DNA from: DASUBN01 sp036263155
GTDB lineage: Bacteria; Pseudomonadota; Gammaproteobacteria; Natronospirales; REEB76
Length of the DNA: 64,000 nt
Assembly (NCBI GenBank): GCA_036263155.1
Contig: DATAHN010000130.1
Span: 16,372-80,371, forward strand
Reading direction: 5' to 3'
Position 1 is the first letter of the stretch; every line of letters begins with the position of its first letter. Below the pieces are notes generated by a model. The model saw only the letters and a program-made list of their open reading frames with translations, did no database searches and had not been told where the DNA came from. Of the stretch, positions 44,301 to 50,499 are shown in pieces. Position numbers and translations under genes: made by a program.

Positions 44301-44600
44301 GAGTTCCGCCGCGCCGAAGTCGCGCTGCAGCACCGCCTTCAGTGCATCCCGCTGCGGACGGACGGTCTCGTAGTTCCACCACTTGTCCGGCAGCGCCCGC
44401 ACGTCGTCCCAGGCATAGCCGAGCTTGCCCAGTATCTCGTCATGGATGCGCACGATCTCGTCGTGCTCCCAGAACCCCATCACGTTGTCCTGGCCCGCCG
44501 CCATCATGCGCTCGCCGAGTTCGGCGCCCAGCAGGCGGCAGCTGCCCGCCAGCACCGAGGTGCCGCTGCGATGCATGCCGAGGATCATCAGCATCTTCAT
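41358..44600 (-). CDS. Sulfotransferase - GT2 - GT4 three-domain fusion protein
   Basis: This protein is 1080 residues from the ATG at 44600, which overlaps the upstream stop as ATGA. Domain 1 (residues 1-240) is a sulfotransferase: the PAPS 5'-phosphosulfate loop GMHRSGTS is at 8-15 and the 3'-phosphate motif with Arg133 and Ser141 is in ATRDPAEIIASL. A coiled coil spans about 265-342, ending in the linker YHSTSWRVTAPLRG. Domain 2 (445-690) is a GT2 glycosyltransferase: SVVIPVYNN, VVDDCSSDDT, YFLNNDVQVLPGW and CEDTDLAFQVRKRG. Domain 3 (708-1075) is a GT4/GT1-type glycosyltransferase with NPNVEAVLYF, GFQKDITPYFNSCRLMVAPLRFGAGIKGKLG. It would add two sugars and one sulfate. Confidence 0.88.
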   Translation of the reverse strand: MKMLMILGMHRSGTSVLAGSCRLLGAELGERMMAAGQDNVMGFWEHDEIVRIHDEILGKLGYAWDDVRALPDKWWNYETVRPQRDALKAVLQRDFGAAELACVKDPRLCRMLPLWQDLLRELGWQPCYLIATRDPAEIIASLKARNGFAPEKSALLTLRYLLDAEAASRGGPRAVVDYAAVLADWRGALKPAWEKLGLAWPADERALDQGMAGFVHKELRHHQKPELMPGGELGRLTRDTYKTLAGGADATQLDRLGKELSGLSAGFDHILGALYAELHARDAALADKDRLIQARDQEIKHIAEERGHHAGLALARAQELEWQRGELRELAHLKQELQALYHSTSWRVTAPLRGLMVMLRSIPKLRFMDAGMLRLVARDVYYRIPMPMRLRMILRRSLGRLFGAGAPGSADYKTRAVRGDKVDPKGPAAVLAGEGLVLATSETPEVSVVIPVYNNVAHTLHCLKSIAAVGATTPFEVIVVDDCSSDDTPTVLARCKGIRVVKNEQNLGFIGACNAGAAAARGRYVYFLNNDVQVLPGWLDELRATFGQVPEAGLVGSKLVYPDGRLQEAGGIVWRDGSAWNYGRFDDPDRPEYNYLRDVDYCSGASIMVPLALFRELGGFDSHYAPAYCEDTDLAFQVRKRGLRVLYQPLSTIVHYEGVSSGTDLGSGVKKYQVVNLKKLHERWQDVLASHRPNGMLPLLEKDRGVTKRLLVIDANTPRPDHDAGSLLKFYHLKLLQSLGYKVTFVPDNLLHDGEYTRDLQRLGIECVYEPHCVSVDQFIKARAGEFQLAMLCRPYVAIRHLDHLKKAAPGLRVIYDTVDLHYLRERRQAAVENNPLIADRAERTRADELKLIRESDASIVVSPVEKELLAQEAPRANVHVVQLVIPEEPQGPGFEARRDILFIGGYQHNPNVEAVLYFCREVLPALRSRIPDLRFLILGSRPPAEIRDLACDHIQVLGFQKDITPYFNSCRLMVAPLRFGAGIKGKLGTSFSYGLPVVATSIAAEGMYVEDGREVLIGDDPQSFADAVVRAYTDPELWQRMSQAGRRVVRERYSPEVIRERLAEVITSIDRQAELKAAG

Positions 44601-45544
44601 GCGGAACGTCCCCACAGTGCGGACAGACGCGCGCCCAGGCCGCGGCGGATGCGCTCCACCGGCGGCGCCTGGAGGCGCCGACAATGCTCTTCAAAGAGCC
44701 GCTGCATCTCGGCGTGGGCGCCGGCATCGCCCTGCTCCAGGCCCTCGGGCGCCGCCAGCATGTCACGGTAGAGCTGCTCGGCCTCGCGGGCGGCGGCGGT
44801 GGAGGTATCCACCGGCATCGAATCCTTCTCCACCTCGGAACTATTGATCTTGTTGTCGAGCGGCTTGAGGCAGTCAGCGGAATAAGCTTCGCCCAGGAAC
44901 GCCAGCACACGCCGGAACGCCTGCTCCGGCTCGCCGGTGAAGTCCTCGTAGCGCACGCGCAGCATGCGCGCGCGGCCGAGCGCCCGCTCGCCGAGCCAGG
45001 CGGCACGGGTGAGCCGGAGCCAGGTGCGATAGGCCTCATCGTGGGCGTAGTCGCGGGCGCCGGTGCGGGAGAACTTCATGAGCGAGCGTGCCACGTCGTG
45101 CGGGTTGCGCAGCAGGTGGATGAAGCGCGCGCCGGGAAACAGGCGCAGCAGCGGGTATATATAGTGGGAATTCTCGGGGGTCGCGTCGGCCCAGCGGCGC
45201 TTGGGATCGGCCGGGGAACGGCGCCGGTGCATCTCGCCCTTCACCTTGCGCTCGGTGTGCTCGATGAGCCGCTGGTTGGCGGTGCCCATGAGGTGCTGCA
45301 GGCCTTCGCCGAACAGGCGGTAGAACTCGTCCTCGTCCATGCCGATCTGGCCCAGGTGCGAGAAGCCGCCGTTCACGGTGGCGAGGCGATAGAGGTTGTC
45401 CAGGTCCACGCCCAGACGCGCCAGCCAGTTGGTCTCCGGCAGGTTGACGATGTTGGGGTGCTGGCCGAGGCACCAGCAGAAGATGCTGGTACCGGAGCGG
45501 TAGGAACCGACCACGAACACCGGGCTGTGGCTATGGTCCGACAT
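44597..45544 (-). CDS. Sulfotransferase
   Basis: This 315-residue PAPS-dependent sulfotransferase carries the 5'-phosphosulfate loop VGSYRSGTS at 12-20 and the 3'-phosphate binding segment HLLRNPHDVARSLMKFS with Arg146 and Ser154. YEDFTGEPEQAFRRVLAFLG near residue 205 is also typical. No signal peptide or membrane helix is visible, so it acts in the cytoplasm on lipid-linked sugar or an intermediate. It overlaps the next gene (the fusion with its own sulfotransferase domain) by four bases and follows another sulfotransferase gene by 60 bases. Confidence 0.88.
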   Translation of the reverse strand: MSDHSHSPVFVVGSYRSGTSIFCWCLGQHPNIVNLPETNWLARLGVDLDNLYRLATVNGGFSHLGQIGMDEDEFYRLFGEGLQHLMGTANQRLIEHTERKVKGEMHRRRSPADPKRRWADATPENSHYIYPLLRLFPGARFIHLLRNPHDVARSLMKFSRTGARDYAHDEAYRTWLRLTRAAWLGERALGRARMLRVRYEDFTGEPEQAFRRVLAFLGEAYSADCLKPLDNKINSSEVEKDSMPVDTSTAAAREAEQLYRDMLAAPEGLEQGDAGAHAEMQRLFEEHCRRLQAPPVERIRRGLGARLSALWGRSA

Positions 45545-45596
45545 CGGTGACGGGGTCCTTGGGGAAACGCTGGAGCCGGCGGCGGCAAGACCCTGA

Positions 45597-45602
45597 ATTT
45601 TA
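45597..45602 (-). promoter_or_regulatory. Weak -10-like TAAAAT before the 315-residue sulfotransferase
   Basis: TAAAAT on the minus strand lies in the 60-base gap between two sulfotransferase genes, about 53 bases before the start at 45544. No -35 was found. It is listed only because it is in one of the few gaps of the locus. Confidence 0.22.
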
Positions 45603-45604
45603 TC

Positions 45605-46792
45605 TCAAATCCCCCTGCCAGTCCCCGGCGGCGAAAACATCCCCGGCTCGCCGTCCCGGGTGTAGCCCATGGCGGCGAGCTCGATGCCGGCGATACGCCA
45701 AACCAGCGCCCGGTCACGGGCGGTCAGGCTCTCGCGCCATTCCCCCGCCACGCCCTTGCGCATCACGTCCTGCCCGGCCACGCCCCGCGGCCGCCCGCTC
45801 TGGGCCTCGAAGGAGCTGGCTTTGGCCACCGCCGCCACCGTGGCCGGTGAGGCGTCGGCACCGAGCGACTGCAGGAGACGCGTGAACTGGCCGTCGAAAT
45901 CCGTGAGCAGATCCTCGTAGCGCAGCACCGTGAGTTCGCCCCGCTCCGCAGCCTTGAGCACCCGCCGCACCCGGTCCGCCCACACCGAGAGGGAGCGGCC
46001 GAGGCGCCAGTCCTCGCCGTACCCCGCCAGGCGACGCAACGCGGTGACGCCGCGGATGCCCGCTTCCCGCGCCAGCGCCACCGGCTTCATGAAGCTCACG
46101 TGGCTGTGCTGCCAGGCCATGCGCCGCTCACGCATGAGCTGGCGGTAGTGGAACGCGGATACCGCCGCGTCCCGGCCGTCCCGCACGATCGCTACGCGCG
46201 GCGCCTGGGGCCGCCACTCCCTGAGCGCGTCCAGGCACAGGATCTGGTCCGCGCCCTTCAGCACCAACCGCTGGCCCGGCTTGAATGCAGGTGCCAGTGC
46301 CGCCAGGAACCCGTCCATGGCCGCCGCGGGCGTGCCCGCCTTACGCAGCGCCTCGAAGGCCGCCGCCAGCAGTGCCGGCGGGAAGTTGAGGAAGCCCACC
46401 GGCTTGCCCCGGGAGGCCCGCTCACCGCCCGTAGCGGAGCCTTCCGTCAGCATCGCCGTCAGCGTCCGCACCGCGGCCTCCGCCGGCAGATCGTAGAGGG
46501 ATGCAACGTCGCGGTGGCGGCCGTCGGGGAGATAACGATGAAACGCGCCAGGCGCGAGTTGCTCGGCCCTGAGCGCGCAGAACGCGCTCCTGCCGAACAC
46601 GTTGGCGAGCCGCTCGCGCGGCGGCAACAGGTGCCGGCCGCTACGGCCGGCCACAGACCGCAGCACGTCCAGCTCACGCAGGGCGGAGAACTCGGGATGG
46701 GCCGCCAGCGCCGAGAGCAGCCAGCTGGTGCCGTTCTTGTAGAGGCCGACGATGAAGACCGGGTCGGATCCGGACGTGGGACGCGGGCTCAC
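45605..46792 (-). CDS. Sulfotransferase
   Basis: This 395-residue protein has a GTG start at 46792 that overlaps the upstream ATPase stop (GTGA). The 5'-phosphosulfate loop is VGLYKNGTSWL (15-25) and the 3'-phosphate motif is AIVRDGRDAAVSAFHYRQL with Arg204 and Ser212. YEDLLTDFDGQFTRLLQSLG and the late RKGVAGEWRESLT, matching the RKG-phosphate loop of classical sulfotransferases, complete the pattern. It is longer than its neighbours by an extra central region (about residues 60-165). It is translationally coupled to the exporter genes, which places sulfation near export. Acceptor unknown. Confidence 0.88.
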   Translation of the reverse strand: MSPRPTSGSDPVFIVGLYKNGTSWLLSALAAHPEFSALRELDVLRSVAGRSGRHLLPPRERLANVFGRSAFCALRAEQLAPGAFHRYLPDGRHRDVASLYDLPAEAAVRTLTAMLTEGSATGGERASRGKPVGFLNFPPALLAAAFEALRKAGTPAAAMDGFLAALAPAFKPGQRLVLKGADQILCLDALREWRPQAPRVAIVRDGRDAAVSAFHYRQLMRERRMAWQHSHVSFMKPVALAREAGIRGVTALRRLAGYGEDWRLGRSLSVWADRVRRVLKAAERGELTVLRYEDLLTDFDGQFTRLLQSLGADASPATVAAVAKASSFEAQSGRPRGVAGQDVMRKGVAGEWRESLTARDRALVWRIAGIELAAMGYTRDGEPGMFSPPGTGRGI

Positions 46793-47502
46793 GGCCGGCG
46801 GCCGCCGGGCCGCAGGCTCTGCTGGTAGCGTTTCACCACCGCATCGGGCTCGCCCACCTCCACCGTCACGCCCTGGTCCACCCAGGCGACGCGGTCGCAG
46901 AGCTCCATGATGGTCTCGGGATGGTGGGTCACGATCACCACGGTGCGGCCGGAGGCGATCTTCTCGCGCATGGCGGCGGAGGATTTCTCCTTGAAGGCGG
47001 CGTCGCCGACGCCGAGCACCTCGTCGATCAGCAGCACGTCCGGGTCCGCCTGCACCGCCACCGTGAAGCCGAGGCGCGCGCGCATGCCGGAGGAGTAGGT
47101 CCGCACCGGCTCGTCGATGAACTCCTGCAGCTCGGCGTAGCGCACCATCTCATCCATGCGCGCCTCCACCTCGCGGCGGGTGAGGCCGAGCAGGATGCCG
47201 GACAGCACCGCGTTCTCACGCCCGGTGAGCGCCGGGATGAAGCCCGCCTGCAGCGCCAGCAGGGAGACCCGCGCGGTGTGGCGGATCACCTCGCCCGTGT
47301 CCGGCGCCAGGATGCCGGCCAGGAGGCGCAGCAGCGTGCTCTTGCCGGCGCCGTTGCGGCCTATGATGCCGAGCGTCTCGCCGTGCTTCAGGCCGAAGCT
47401 CACGTCGTGCAGCGCCCAGAACGCGTGGTGGCGCATGAAGCCGGCCTTGCGCCGGTAGCGCACGCCCACGTTCCTGAGTTCGATGATGTTGTCGCCGCTC
47501 AT
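46789..47502 (-). CDS. wzt: ABC polysaccharide exporter ATPase (Wzt/KpsT-like)
   Basis: This 237-residue ATPase energises export of undecaprenyl-linked polysaccharide. Walker A is GRNGAGKST (48-56), the signature is SSGMR (137-141), and Walker B is DVLLIDEVLGVGD (155-167). FGLKHGETLGIIG is typical of O-antigen/teichoic acid exporters. There is no C-terminal carbohydrate-binding domain, which the Wzt proteins that recognise a chain terminator have (about 400 residues), so control is more like the KpsT/TagH short form. It is three bases after the permease gene. Confidence 0.93.
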   Translation of the reverse strand: MSGDNIIELRNVGVRYRRKAGFMRHHAFWALHDVSFGLKHGETLGIIGRNGAGKSTLLRLLAGILAPDTGEVIRHTARVSLLALQAGFIPALTGRENAVLSGILLGLTRREVEARMDEMVRYAELQEFIDEPVRTYSSGMRARLGFTVAVQADPDVLLIDEVLGVGDAAFKEKSSAAMREKIASGRTVVIVTHHPETIMELCDRVAWVDQGVTVEVGEPDAVVKRYQQSLRPGGRRP

Positions 47503-47505
47503 GGT

Positions 47506-48270
47506 TCAGCCCAGCATCAGCTTGGGATAGATGCGGTCGTAGCGCCGTAACAGCCATAGCGCCAGCCCATACAGCAGCAACGAGGCGGCCACCACCCAGG
47601 CGAGGCTGCCCCAGTCGGGCCAACGCCTGCCCAGCAGCACGTCGCGGAAACCGGTCACCACGTGCACCATGGGGTTGAATCGCAGCACCGCCTGCACGCT
47701 CGGCGGCAGCTCCGCCACGTCCTTGATGATGCCGGACATGAACATCATCACGATCAAGCCGTTGCTGACCACGAGGTCCAGGTCCGGCAAGAGCGGCACC
47801 ACCGCCGCCACCAGCGAGGACAGGGCCAGCACCAGCAGGAGCTCCACCAGCACCAGCGCCGGCAGCGCCACCCAGGTGGCGCTCACACCATGGCTGGCGG
47901 CGGTGAACAGCATGAGCAGGGCGAGGATGATGATGAACTTGATGCCGTTGGTGACCAGCACCAGCCAGGGCAGCACGTACTTGGGCAGGTAGACCTGTTG
48001 GATCAGACCGCTGTTGGCCTCGATGATCCTGGAGCCGTTCTGCACCGAGCTCGCGAACCACTTCCAGGGCACCAGGCCGCAGAGCAGGAACAGCGCGTAG
48101 TGGCTGCCGCCGGCGCGCACCCCGAGGCCGAACGCGACATAGAAGGCCAGCATGTAGAGCAAGGGTTCCAGCACCCACCAGACGAAGCCCACGAAGGCGC
48201 GCGCGGCCTCGGCCCTGAGTTCCGCCATGCCCTTGTACCAGACGAGTTCGGCGTACCCCGGCCGGCGCAT
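47506..48270 (-). CDS. wzm: ABC polysaccharide exporter permease (Wzm/ABC-2 type)
   Basis: This 254-residue ABC-2 permease has six membrane helices. Typical segments are GMAELRAEAARAFVGFVWWVLEPLLYMLAFYVAF, LFLLCGLVPWKWFASSVQNGSRIIEANSGLIQQVYLPKYVLP, and FNPMVHVVTGFRDVLLGRRWPDW near the C-terminus. It forms the pore for Wzt. The gene begins after a 54-base gap with a TATAAT sequence. Direct coupling to the ATPase and a sulfotransferase argues that the exported glycan is the sulfated one. Confidence 0.93.
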   Translation of the reverse strand: MRRPGYAELVWYKGMAELRAEAARAFVGFVWWVLEPLLYMLAFYVAFGLGVRAGGSHYALFLLCGLVPWKWFASSVQNGSRIIEANSGLIQQVYLPKYVLPWLVLVTNGIKFIIILALLMLFTAASHGVSATWVALPALVLVELLLVLALSSLVAAVVPLLPDLDLVVSNGLIVMMFMSGIIKDVAELPPSVQAVLRFNPMVHVVTGFRDVLLGRRWPDWGSLAWVVAASLLLYGLALWLLRRYDRIYPKLMLG

Positions 48271-48323
48271 GCTGTGGTTCTCCCTGGAGACTGGGTGCGG
48301 TGCGCGGGAATCGCGCGGGCGGC

Positions 48324-48329
48324 ATTATA
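48324..48329 (-). promoter_or_regulatory. Possible wzm promoter (-10 TATAAT)
   Basis: On the minus strand an exact TATAAT spans the stop codon (TAA) of the upstream LtaS-like gene, about 55 bases before the wzm start, with a GGGAGA ribosome-binding sequence further down. No -35 match was found. It could give the exporter and sulfotransferase genes an internal promoter. Confidence 0.35.
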
Positions 48330-50499
48330 ACCCGACGTGGAACCGCCCTACCTCGATGCGGTGGGCATCACCGTTGCAGCTCAGGCGCAGCACATGATCG
48401 CCCGGCAGGAACAACGGCAGCCGGCCGGTCATCACCGCATCGAGCATGTCGTTGCCCTTGTCCTCGATCCTGAGCTCCTCGAAGCCGAGCCAGGCATGCA
48501 CCCGCCGCGCGCCGCCGCGGTACCGGATGTGGAACACCGGGCTGCCGTCCTGCTGGGGGTTGAATCCGTGCCCCCAGCGCGTGGACCGGGGCTCCCACTC
48601 CGTCACCTGGATGTCGCAGGGCTGGCTCGGGTTCGCGTCCGAGAGGTAGGAGAGGCCCAGGGACGGGATATCCAGGGCCCGCTCCGGGTCGCCGTACAGC
48701 ATCGCCGTGGTGTAGCCGGCGCCGCCCACGAGGTCGGTGCGGAACACCTGCATGTCCGCGTGCCAGCGGTTCACCTGGCGACAGGTCTCGCTGCGGGTGT
48801 CCGGCGCACAGAACCCCGGCGTACCCCGGTCCGGCACCACCAGCAGCCGGCCGTTGCGCATACGCGGGTGCAGTCCCGGCGGCGGTGTGAACACGTCGAG
48901 CTCCGTGGGTCCCTGCACGTGCAGCAGCCCGAGCAGCAGGCGCGGCAGCTCGTACAGCGAAAGGTGCCCAAGCTTGAGCGGGCCGTTGCGCCCGTCGATC
49001 ACCAGGAGCGGGGTGCTCTGGTGCACCTCCAGCATGGCCGGCGTGAACTCCTCCTCCCGGAGGCCCGTGAGCCCCGAGCGGTGGAACGGTGCGAAGCCAT
49101 CCCCCAGCACCGGCAGGTGATCGCCGAAAGCCACGATCAGCGCATCCGGGTCGCGCGCCCGCAGGCGCTGGATGTAGGCGGCGAGCTCGGCGGTGTCGTA
49201 GTACACGCTGTCGGCATAGCCGTCGATGAGCCTGTCCTTCGAGCTGCCGTGGATACGCGACGGGCGCTTGCGCGCGTCCAGCTCGAACGGGTAATGGCCG
49301 CTCACGGTGGCGATGTAGGTGAAGGCCGGCCCCGGCGCCGGCTGCTTGGCGGCGAGCGCCTCCCACTGCTCGAACAGCGCCTGGTCCGCCATGAAGCCGC
49401 CGTTGCGGTCGTCGGGGTCGAAGTTGTCGCCGTCGTAGAAGCGTTGGAAACCCACGTGGCGGAACACGTGGCCGCGGTTCCACACGCCGAAGGCGTCGGG
49501 CGTCACCGCGTAAGTGTGGTAGCCCGCCTGGGCAAGGATGCGCGGCAGACACAGGGCCGGCCGGTCGAGGCCGGTGACGAACACGATCGCGTCGTCGAAG
49601 GCGGGCATGCCGCACAGCGCCTCGAACTCGGAGTTCGCGGTGCCGCCGCCGAACACCGGCACCAGCGCCTGGCTGCGGCCGGACTGCTCGTACAGCGCAC
49701 GGAACGCCGGTGCGAACGGGTCGTGGTCGAAATGCTCGGCCTTGAGCAGCGAGGCGTCCCACAGGGTCTCCATCATGAACACGTAGACGTCCCGCGGCGG
49801 CCCTTCCGCCGCGGGACGCGGCAGTGGCGCGGGAAGCGGCACGTCCCTCAGCGCCGCGGCCACCTCCTCCCGTCCCGGCACCCGGCCTGCCACGGCGCGG
49901 GCGCGGGCGTACTCGTTGAGCAGGAACAGGTGTGGGCCGCGCTCGTAGAAGTTGTAGATCTGGCCGAACGGCGTGTAGCCGTAGAACCGGTCCATGCCGC
50001 TCGCGATCTCCGCGGGCATCAGCCGCAGGACCCCATAAACCAGCAGCAGGCCCCCGAACAGCAGCACGGGCGTGCGCCGGCGCCAGCGCAGCCCCGCGAG
50101 CGCCAGCAGCAGCAGGAGCGCGAACGGCATGGCCATGAGCACGAAGCGCCAGCCTGAGATTTGCTCGAACAGCACCGGCAGCGCGGTGAGGTCCGCGGGC
50201 AGCACCGGCGCGGCGAAGTACTGCATCTTGTAGGCATTGCCCAGATAGAGGAGGCCCAGCGCCAGCGCCTGCACCGCCAGGAACAGCCCCCAGGGCCGCA
50301 GCAGGAGATACAGCCACCAGGCCAGCAGCGTGCAGGCCAGCATCTCGGACAAGTAGCCCGAGGGATACAGGCTCATCTGGTAGAAGTTGGACAGGAGCAG
50401 GTTGAACAGCGCCAGCAGCAGCAGCGTGCTGAGCGGGGGCAGCCACAGGGCACGCCAGCGGCGTGCGCGGCCGATCAGCGCCTCAGAAGAGTCCGACAT
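48325..50499 (-). CDS. LtaS/OpgB-type membrane phosphoglycerol-transferase relative (copy A)
   Basis: This 724-residue protein has five N-terminal membrane helices (residues about 18-160), then an extracytoplasmic alkaline-phosphatase-fold domain. It has the LtaS catalytic set: metal ligand Glu244 in FMMETLWDAS, nucleophile Thr287 in GGGTANSEFE (as in the LtaS KTSDSEF block), WNRGHVFRHVGFQRFYD, and Asp460-His461 in AFGDHLPVLGD. The nucleophile is Thr, not the Cys/Ser-x-Pro-x-Arg of true sulfatases. Residues 628-724 form a beta-rich extra domain ending in CNGDAHRIEVGRFHVGL. Such enzymes move phosphoglycerol or related groups from phospholipid to a glycan. It overlaps copy B by 17 bases. Confidence 0.82.
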   Translation of the reverse strand: MSDSSEALIGRARRWRALWLPPLSTLLLLALFNLLLSNFYQMSLYPSGYLSEMLACTLLAWWLYLLLRPWGLFLAVQALALGLLYLGNAYKMQYFAAPVLPADLTALPVLFEQISGWRFVLMAMPFALLLLLALAGLRWRRRTPVLLFGGLLLVYGVLRLMPAEIASGMDRFYGYTPFGQIYNFYERGPHLFLLNEYARARAVAGRVPGREEVAAALRDVPLPAPLPRPAAEGPPRDVYVFMMETLWDASLLKAEHFDHDPFAPAFRALYEQSGRSQALVPVFGGGTANSEFEALCGMPAFDDAIVFVTGLDRPALCLPRILAQAGYHTYAVTPDAFGVWNRGHVFRHVGFQRFYDGDNFDPDDRNGGFMADQALFEQWEALAAKQPAPGPAFTYIATVSGHYPFELDARKRPSRIHGSSKDRLIDGYADSVYYDTAELAAYIQRLRARDPDALIVAFGDHLPVLGDGFAPFHRSGLTGLREEEFTPAMLEVHQSTPLLVIDGRNGPLKLGHLSLYELPRLLLGLLHVQGPTELDVFTPPPGLHPRMRNGRLLVVPDRGTPGFCAPDTRSETCRQVNRWHADMQVFRTDLVGGAGYTTAMLYGDPERALDIPSLGLSYLSDANPSQPCDIQVTEWEPRSTRWGHGFNPQQDGSPVFHIRYRGGARRVHAWLGFEELRIEDKGNDMLDAVMTGRLPLFLPGDHVLRLSCNGDAHRIEVGRFHVGL

